From: Candidatus Omnitrophota bacterium | GTDB lineage: Bacteria; Omnitrophota; Gorgyraeia; Gygaellales; Profunditerraquicolaceae | DNA length: 9,919 nucleotides | NCBI GenBank assembly: GCA_028717055.1 | Contig: JAQUOO010000042.1 | Coordinates: 1-9,919 of the forward strand | Reading direction: 5' to 3' | The notes under the pieces: model-generated | Seen by the model: only the letters and a program-made list of their open reading frames with translations | The model's database searches: none | Told to the model about the DNA's origin: nothing | Program-made: the position numbers and the translations under genes | Shown: positions 6,338 through 9,919 of the stretch, one piece after another | Numbering within the stretch: the first letter of the stretch is position 1 | How the letters are laid out: every line of letters starts with the position of its first letter

Positions 6338-7779
6338 CTCTTGTTACTTATAAACGTTCTTTTCAGGGAATCGCCGAGCCTGCCACGCTGCATTTCTCTT
6401 GCGATTACACTTAAGAAAATGCGCGGCGCTACGGACAAGAAAAATAGTATTTCTCTAAAGGTAAAAAACTTTACTATAAAAATATTCCTCCAGAGTATTT
6501 TTAAGTATCTTGAAGGAGTATAGAAAGAGAATTTTATCCGCCGGCCTATTTTCTTTAAGGCGGCATGGCTGTAGGCATCGGAATAAAGCTCTCCTCTTGC
6601 GGTAACATGATAGCCGGGAGTTTTTTCGGCAAGTTCTTTTAGGGGAGAGAACTTCTCAATCCTTAATTTATTGCAGGCGATGGAATCAACCCCAATCTCT
6701 TTGGCAAATTGCCCGATATAAAGCATTTCTTTTTCCGTTTCGCCGATATTCCCGTAGATAAAATAACCGTTATAGAAAATAGGGTATTTTTTCAAAACCT
6801 TGAAATATTTCCGGATCGCCTCCTGGTTAAAACCTTTATTGAGCTGCTTGAGTATCCAGTTATGCGGGGATTCGATACCGATTAAAAGCGCTTTAAATCC
6901 GGCCTTGACCATTTTTTCAAGCAGCCGCGGGTGCTTAGCGATATCTATACGCGCCTGAGCCATAAAACGCTTCTTGAGCTTCCGGGCAATAATCAAATCG
7001 CATATTTCTTCCGCCCTTTTTGGGTCAGCGAAGAAATCATCGTCGCTAAGGATAATCACTCCCGCCTTCAAACTTTGGATTTCATCGACTACGGAAACGA
7101 CGCTACGGGCGGAATAATTCCTTTTTTGGCCAAGAGGATTTAAGCTAAAAGTGCAGAATTTGCAGTTAAACGGGCAACCCCGGGCGCTTAACACGGAATC
7201 AAAGCTGATATCCGCTACCTTTATCCCGTTTAAGGCAAAGGAATACTCGGTGCGCCGCAGAGCGCGGTCAGGAGAACCTAATGTGTCTACGCCGGGAAGC
7301 GGCCGGTTGGAATTATGTTTTACTGAACCGTTTTCGCGGTAAGAGATACCCAGGATATCTTTAAGCGGCGTGCCTTTTAATATCTCCCTAATCGTTTCTT
7401 CGCCCTCGCCCCTAGCAATGATATCAATCGTGGGGCATTTCTGAAAAAGCTCTTCTACCTTCTCGGTAGCTTTATAACCGCCTACAACCAGCGTTATCTT
7501 TTCCGGCACGCGGTTGAGCATTTGACAGATCTCCTCCAGCTGGCGGTCCCAACCGATGCTTACGCAGAGAATATCGATTTGGCTGGATATAAAGGCAATT
7601 AGCTTATCCGGATCAGAGAGTTCCGGCTCATGCCTTAAATCCATAAGCGTAAGCTTGTTGACTAACCCTTTGGCGCTGGTCGCCACATATTCAAGCCCGG
7701 TAGGAGGGAAAAGCATCATTGTGCTGTTGGCGCTGCTTTCGATATAGGGATTTAGGAATAAAGCGTGGTTATATCTCAT
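6334..7779 (-). CDS. B12-binding domain radical SAM protein
   Basis: A cobalamin-dependent radical SAM enzyme of the BchE/HpnP-like class, a group that includes methyltransferases and ring-forming enzymes. Residues 1 to about 140 form the B12-binding Rossmann-type domain, with LVVGGYKATEK (97-107) and the hallmark RGEGEETI (123-130). The DxHxxG lower-ligand motif is absent, as in many radical SAM members. The radical SAM barrel starts near 195 with the CX3CX2C iron-sulfur motif CPFNCKFC (Cys202, 206, 209), then DDDFF (246-250) and GIESPH (301-306). The last 65 residues are basic and hydrophobic and could bind the membrane. The ATG at 7779 is the first possible start, since an in-frame TAA lies two codons upstream. 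The nearest GGAG is 16 nt away, which is poor. The start codon of the patatin gene overlaps its stop. Substrate is unknown; a lipid or isoprenoid is a reasonable guess from context. Confidence 0.88.
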   Translation of the reverse strand: MRYNHALFLNPYIESSANSTMMLFPPTGLEYVATSAKGLVNKLTLMDLRHEPELSDPDKLIAFISSQIDILCVSIGWDRQLEEICQMLNRVPEKITLVVGGYKATEKVEELFQKCPTIDIIARGEGEETIREILKGTPLKDILGISYRENGSVKHNSNRPLPGVDTLGSPDRALRRTEYSFALNGIKVADISFDSVLSARGCPFNCKFCTFSLNPLGQKRNYSARSVVSVVDEIQSLKAGVIILSDDDFFADPKRAEEICDLIIARKLKKRFMAQARIDIAKHPRLLEKMVKAGFKALLIGIESPHNWILKQLNKGFNQEAIRKYFKVLKKYPIFYNGYFIYGNIGETEKEMLYIGQFAKEIGVDSIACNKLRIEKFSPLKELAEKTPGYHVTARGELYSDAYSHAALKKIGRRIKFSFYTPSRYLKILWRNIFIVKFFTFREILFFLSVAPRIFLSVIAREMQRGRLGDSLKRTFISNKR

Positions 7780-7812
7780 ATCTTAAATATTAATTCTCCA
7801 TTTTTAACAAGC

Positions 7813-7870
7813 AACAAAACCGGCAACTAAGGCCCCCGGAATCGTAGAACGATTGGCAATAAAACCGGCT
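7813..7870 (-). other. candidate structured RNA or weak terminator between the PAS and radical SAM genes
   Basis: The 97-bp gap holds a GC-rich block in AT-rich surroundings. AAAACCGGC occurs twice (7817-7825 and 7861-7869). Between them a 6-bp perfect hairpin, AATCGT-AGA-ACGATT (7841-7855), can form. On the minus strand AAAAGCCGG can also pair with the later CCGGTTTT with one bulged G, enclosing the inner hairpin, and TTTTGTTGCTTGTT follows. This could be a weak terminator for the PAS gene or a leader element of the radical SAM gene. I recognise no known riboswitch. Confidence 0.3.
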
Positions 7871-7876
7871 TTTCCA

Positions 7877-8431
7877 TTACAACGCAGGCTCCACGAATAA
7901 CAGTAACTTTTCAACCAATTCACCTAATCTTGCGCAATGTTCATTTGCCTCCTCTAGGGCCTGCCTTCGCTTTTCAACCTGATCTTCTTCCGCACCCTGC
8001 CCTTTCAATAGTTTTAAAGAATACTTTGTTTCAAGTATCCCGCTTTTTAACTGATGGGATATTACTCCCAGGTCATTTAATTTCTTAAACTCTTGCGCCT
8101 TTATATCTGTAACGTCACGGATAACCGCCACAATCTTCCCAGCCTCTCCGGCAACCTGGCTACTTATAAATTTCGTATATACTTCGAAAATACGATTGCA
8201 ATTATCTACAGCTTCGCCTTCAAAATAGAAATACCCGTTATCGCTGACGTTAATCCTGAATTTGTTCTTTATATATGCGACTGCGTTGAAATTTTCATCA
8301 ACCTCAGGAAGGGCAAACATTTTTCTGGCAGCTGCATTTAACTTGACTATTTTAAGGTCTTTTTTGTTAAGCACGACAACACCGTATTCTATCTGGTTTA
8401 GTATATCTTCAAACTCTTGATTATCAACCAT
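7877..8431 (-). CDS. PAS domain protein with histidine-kinase dimerisation helix, no ATPase domain
   Basis: A 184-residue soluble protein. Residues 5 to about 112 form a PAS domain ending in the typical VAVIRDVTDIKAQE (101-114). It is followed by a HisKA-like helical pair, 115-180, with an H-box ISHQLKSGI (124-132) whose His126 is in the phospho-acceptor position. The protein then ends at EPAL with none of the N, G1 or G2 boxes of a kinase ATPase domain. The 97 bp downstream do not encode one, so it is short by design or by loss. It might form heterodimers with a full kinase, pass phosphate like Spo0B, or act as a decoy. The PAS ligand is unknown. The ATG has a good GGGAG 6 nt upstream. It has its own promoter carrying the same operator as tetR, so TetR control is strongly suggested. 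No partner response regulator lies in the window. Confidence 0.8.
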   Translation of the reverse strand: MVDNQEFEDILNQIEYGVVVLNKKDLKIVKLNAAARKMFALPEVDENFNAVAYIKNKFRINVSDNGYFYFEGEAVDNCNRIFEVYTKFISSQVAGEAGKIVAVIRDVTDIKAQEFKKLNDLGVISHQLKSGILETKYSLKLLKGQGAEEDQVEKRRQALEEANEHCARLGELVEKLLLFVEPAL

Positions 8432-8550
8432 TATGTTCTCCCGGATTGAAACCGTAAATCAACTTAATGCGCCATAAGTATTTCTGCGTTCTTAACTTCT
8501 CCGAAAATAAAAACCATGCTGACTTCTGTATTGAACAAATAGTCATTCTA

Positions 8551-8564
8551 TGAACGAATGTTCA
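8551..8564. promoter_or_regulatory. predicted TetR operator before the PAS gene
   Basis: TGAACGAATGTTCA is an inverted repeat of TGAAC/GTTCA. It shares its outer bases with the perfect operator upstream of tetR and differs only in the four central bases. It begins 7 bp past the -10 box, over the expected transcription start, so bound repressor would block the promoter. A further TGAAC half-site at 8532-8536 lies 19 bp away on the same helical face. Confidence 0.7.
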
Positions 8565-8571
8565 CAATAAA

Positions 8572-8600
8572 AAAATAACATTCATTGATAATTCTGTCAA
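8572..8600 (-). promoter_or_regulatory. predicted promoter of the PAS gene
   Basis: On the minus strand a perfect -35 TTGACA (8600-8595) is followed after 17 bp by TATTTT (8577-8572), which matches the -10 consensus at 4 of 6 bases. The start should fall in the operator, leaving a leader of about 130 nt before the PAS ATG. This promoter lies just past the tetR stop codon at 8617, so the PAS gene can be expressed independently of tetR read-through. Confidence 0.65.
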
Positions 8601-8616
8601 GACATTTTTATAGAAG

Positions 8617-9228
8617 TTATTTATCCGCAGCGCCGTTTAAAAAATACCTGAAGATAACGCTAGAGAGGTCAACCAAACTCTTATTTCTCCCTTTGCCTTC
8701 TTTAAACCAATTGAGAACAATCGTTTTTTGAATAGCAAAGAATACATCCTTTACCTGCTTGGAATCAAAATCTCCGCTAATTACTTTTTGCTCCTGTGCT
8801 TGCTTAATTAACTTTTCAGCATATTCCTGGAACTGCCGGGTGGTAGTAGATTTTAAAAGCTTTGCCTCTAATAATAATCTATCGCTATCAGAAACAAATA
8901 TCCAGAAGAAATCGGAACTTTTTTCAAAAAAAGCTAAACTCTCCTGCACAAAAACTTTCAACTTACTTCTGGCGTCCTTAATCTGTTTTGTTTTCTCTTC
9001 TATTGTAGACAATAAGCTTTTAAGCTTTTCCTCAAATAAACAAAAATAAAGCGCCTCTTTATCCTTAAAATGCAGGTAAACCGTGCCGCTGGCATACTGG
9101 GCTTCTCTGGCAATAGCCCTGATGGTCGCCTTATGGTATCCTTTCAAGGCAAACAAATGCTCCGCTGCCTTAAGTATGTCAGACCTGCGTAACTGCCTGT
9201 CTCTTTCTTTTCTGCTTAATGTGAACAT
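8617..9228 (-). CDS. TetR/AcrR family transcriptional repressor
   Basis: A 203-residue dimeric one-component regulator. Residues 15-62 form the TetR N-terminal DNA-binding domain: ILKAAEHLFALKGYHKATI leads into the helix-turn-helix AIAREAQYASGTVYLHFKDKEAL (38-60), which is close to family consensus. Residues from about 63 on are helical and unlike any subfamily I can name; this is the ligand-binding and dimerisation part, so the inducer is unknown. Length is normal for the family. The start at 9228 is preceded by a G-rich GGGGG segment about 4 nt away, an acceptable Shine-Dalgarno. The gene's own promoter carries a perfect palindromic operator, and a second copy precedes the PAS gene, so it is likely autoregulated and controls the PAS gene. 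A TGAAC half-site (9222-9226) also overlaps the start of the coding region. Confidence 0.93.
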   Translation of the reverse strand: MFTLSRKERDRQLRRSDILKAAEHLFALKGYHKATIRAIAREAQYASGTVYLHFKDKEALYFCLFEEKLKSLLSTIEEKTKQIKDARSKLKVFVQESLAFFEKSSDFFWIFVSDSDRLLLEAKLLKSTTTRQFQEYAEKLIKQAQEQKVISGDFDSKQVKDVFFAIQKTIVLNWFKEGKGRNKSLVDLSSVIFRYFLNGAADK

Positions 9229-9257
9229 TCCGCCCCCGTAGGAAAATTACCTAGTTT

Positions 9258-9273
9258 ATGAACAATTGTTCAT
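9258..9273. promoter_or_regulatory. predicted TetR operator before tetR
   Basis: ATGAACAATTGTTCAT is a perfect 16-bp palindrome, a size and form typical of TetR-family operators. Its 14-bp core starts 7 bp past the -10 box, over the predicted transcription start of tetR, which is the classic position for autorepression. Confidence 0.8.
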
Positions 9274-9279
9274 TAGCAG

Positions 9280-9308
9280 AATATACCATTCACAAATAAC
9301 TTTGTCAA
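9280..9308 (-). promoter_or_regulatory. predicted promoter of tetR
   Basis: On the minus strand a perfect -35 TTGACA (9308-9303), a 17-bp spacer and a -10 TATATT (9285-9280, 5 of 6 bases) form a near-consensus sigma70 promoter. It lies just after the terminator of the upstream transporter gene, so tetR begins a new transcription unit. Confidence 0.8.
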
Positions 9309-9317
9309 GCAAGCATT

Positions 9318-9344
9318 AAAAAAGCCCGGGATTAATCCAGGGCT
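9318..9344 (-). terminator. intrinsic terminator of the cation transporter gene
   Basis: On the minus strand the stem AGCCC (9344-9340) pairs with GGGCT (9327-9323). One mismatch separates this from an inner GG/CC pair around an ATTAAT loop. Six T follow (9323-9318). It lies 28 bp past the transporter stop codon. Confidence 0.85.
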
Positions 9345-9371
9345 GATTTAATACATTTTCCTACGCGCGAT

Positions 9372-9919
9372 TCAAGCCTTAATCAAATTAACTCCTTTAC
9401 ACGAATCGAATTCCAGTTGCAGCGTTACATGGGTAACGGCAAAATTATTCTTTAGCGTTTCTTCTATTTGTTTTATCAAAAGGCAGGACTCGCTTACCGG
9501 CATATCGCGCGAGACATTGATATGCGCCTCAAAATGGATATCCCGCTCGGTTACCGCCCACAGATGCGCATGATGGATATCTTTAACTCCGGCGATGCGC
9601 TCAATCTGCTTCTGAATTTCTTTTAAATCCATATTTTTGGGGACATGCTGCATAAGGATACGCATGGTCTCTTCAATAATTTTATAGCCTTCTTTCATTA
9701 CATAGATGCCGATTAGTATGGTTAAAGCCGGGTCAATCCAGTAAGCCCCGGACATAAAGATTGCGCAGGCGCCGATAATCACCGCCATAGAAGAAAGAAA
9801 GTCGGAAAAAAGATGCGCGTAAGCGGCCCTTATATTTAAATCTTCATGCGCATGCGCCTTAAGGAGGAACACAGAAATAATATTCGCGGCTAAGCCGATG
9901 GAAGCAATGAATAACATAA
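9372..9919 (-). CDS. cation diffusion facilitator (CDF) family metal/proton antiporter, C-terminal part
   Basis: The C-terminal part of a CzcD/ZitB-like inner-membrane exporter that pumps Zn2+ or related divalent metals out in exchange for protons. The reading frame is open at the window edge; the Met at 9917 is internal, and the first helices and true start lie outside. What remains holds several hydrophobic segments. AAYAHLFSDFLSSMAV carries the HxxxD pair (His and Asp in HLFSD) of the transmembrane metal site, and YWIDPALTILIG is the typical next helix. The last 80 residues form the cytoplasmic ferredoxin-like domain, with HHAHLWAV and HFEAHINV. The histidine-rich loop sought in ZitB would lie before this fragment, apart from the short HAHED remnant. 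It ends in its own terminator and is not cotranscribed with tetR. Confidence 0.9.
   Translation of the reverse strand, partial: MLFIASIGLAANIISVFLLKAHAHEDLNIRAAYAHLFSDFLSSMAVIIGACAIFMSGAYWIDPALTILIGIYVMKEGYKIIEETMRILMQHVPKNMDLKEIQKQIERIAGVKDIHHAHLWAVTERDIHFEAHINVSRDMPVSESCLLIKQIEETLKNNFAVTHVTLQLEFDSCKGVNLIKA

Noticed and set aside
7813..7870. c-di-GMP (GEMM) or cobalamin riboswitch before the radical SAM gene
   Set aside because: CCGGGGGCCTTA loosely recalls part of GEMM, but the conserved GGCAAAC and ACGCAAAGC blocks and all B12-box signals are missing.
8464..8517. 17-codon minus-strand frame in the PAS gene leader
   Set aside because: It starts with ATG but has only a weak AGAAG upstream and no feature of a known leader peptide; a frame of this length is expected by chance.

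Overview
The window looks like a chromosomal segment of an uncultured Gram-negative bacterium. Every supported gene lies on the minus strand. Evidence for a diderm is a patatin-family lipoprotein with a clear lipobox and a WaaE-like LPS-type glycosyltransferase. Moderate GC, lysine-rich proteins and relic-like intergenic repeats remind me of Candidatus Omnitrophota or neighbouring PVC-type lineages, but this is a style-based guess and no marker gene here settles the phylum. I see no mobile element, CRISPR array, tRNA or rRNA.

Reading in the direction of transcription (high to low coordinates): the window opens inside a cation diffusion facilitator gene, of which the C-terminal 181 or so residues are present, closed by an intrinsic terminator. 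Next is a TetR-family regulator (8617-9228) with a strong promoter and a perfect 16-bp palindromic operator at its transcription start. A second promoter-operator with base-for-base identical geometry follows tetR and drives a small PAS protein that has a histidine-kinase H-box helix but no ATPase domain (7877-8431). This regulator-target pair is the best regulatory story in the window.

Downstream is a compact cluster: a cobalamin-binding radical SAM enzyme (6334-7779) whose stop overlaps the start of a patatin-like phospholipase lipoprotein (5150-6337), then a 56-residue DUF2934 protein starting at GTG (4929-5099), then a family-2 glycosyltransferase (4111-4896). Spacing and ribosome binding sites suggest cotranscription. 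The gene types together suggest envelope lipid or glycan modification, but that link is inferred.

A K+/H+ antiporter of the NhaP2/CvrA type (2485-3951) has its own promoter and an unusual leader: its only good Shine-Dalgarno is separated from the start codon by a 13-bp perfect hairpin. It ends in a strong intrinsic terminator. A 318-bp repeat-rich gap leads to recG (76-2166), which has a consensus-like promoter so close to its ATG that the message should be nearly leaderless. Related short repeat copies lie on both sides of recG.
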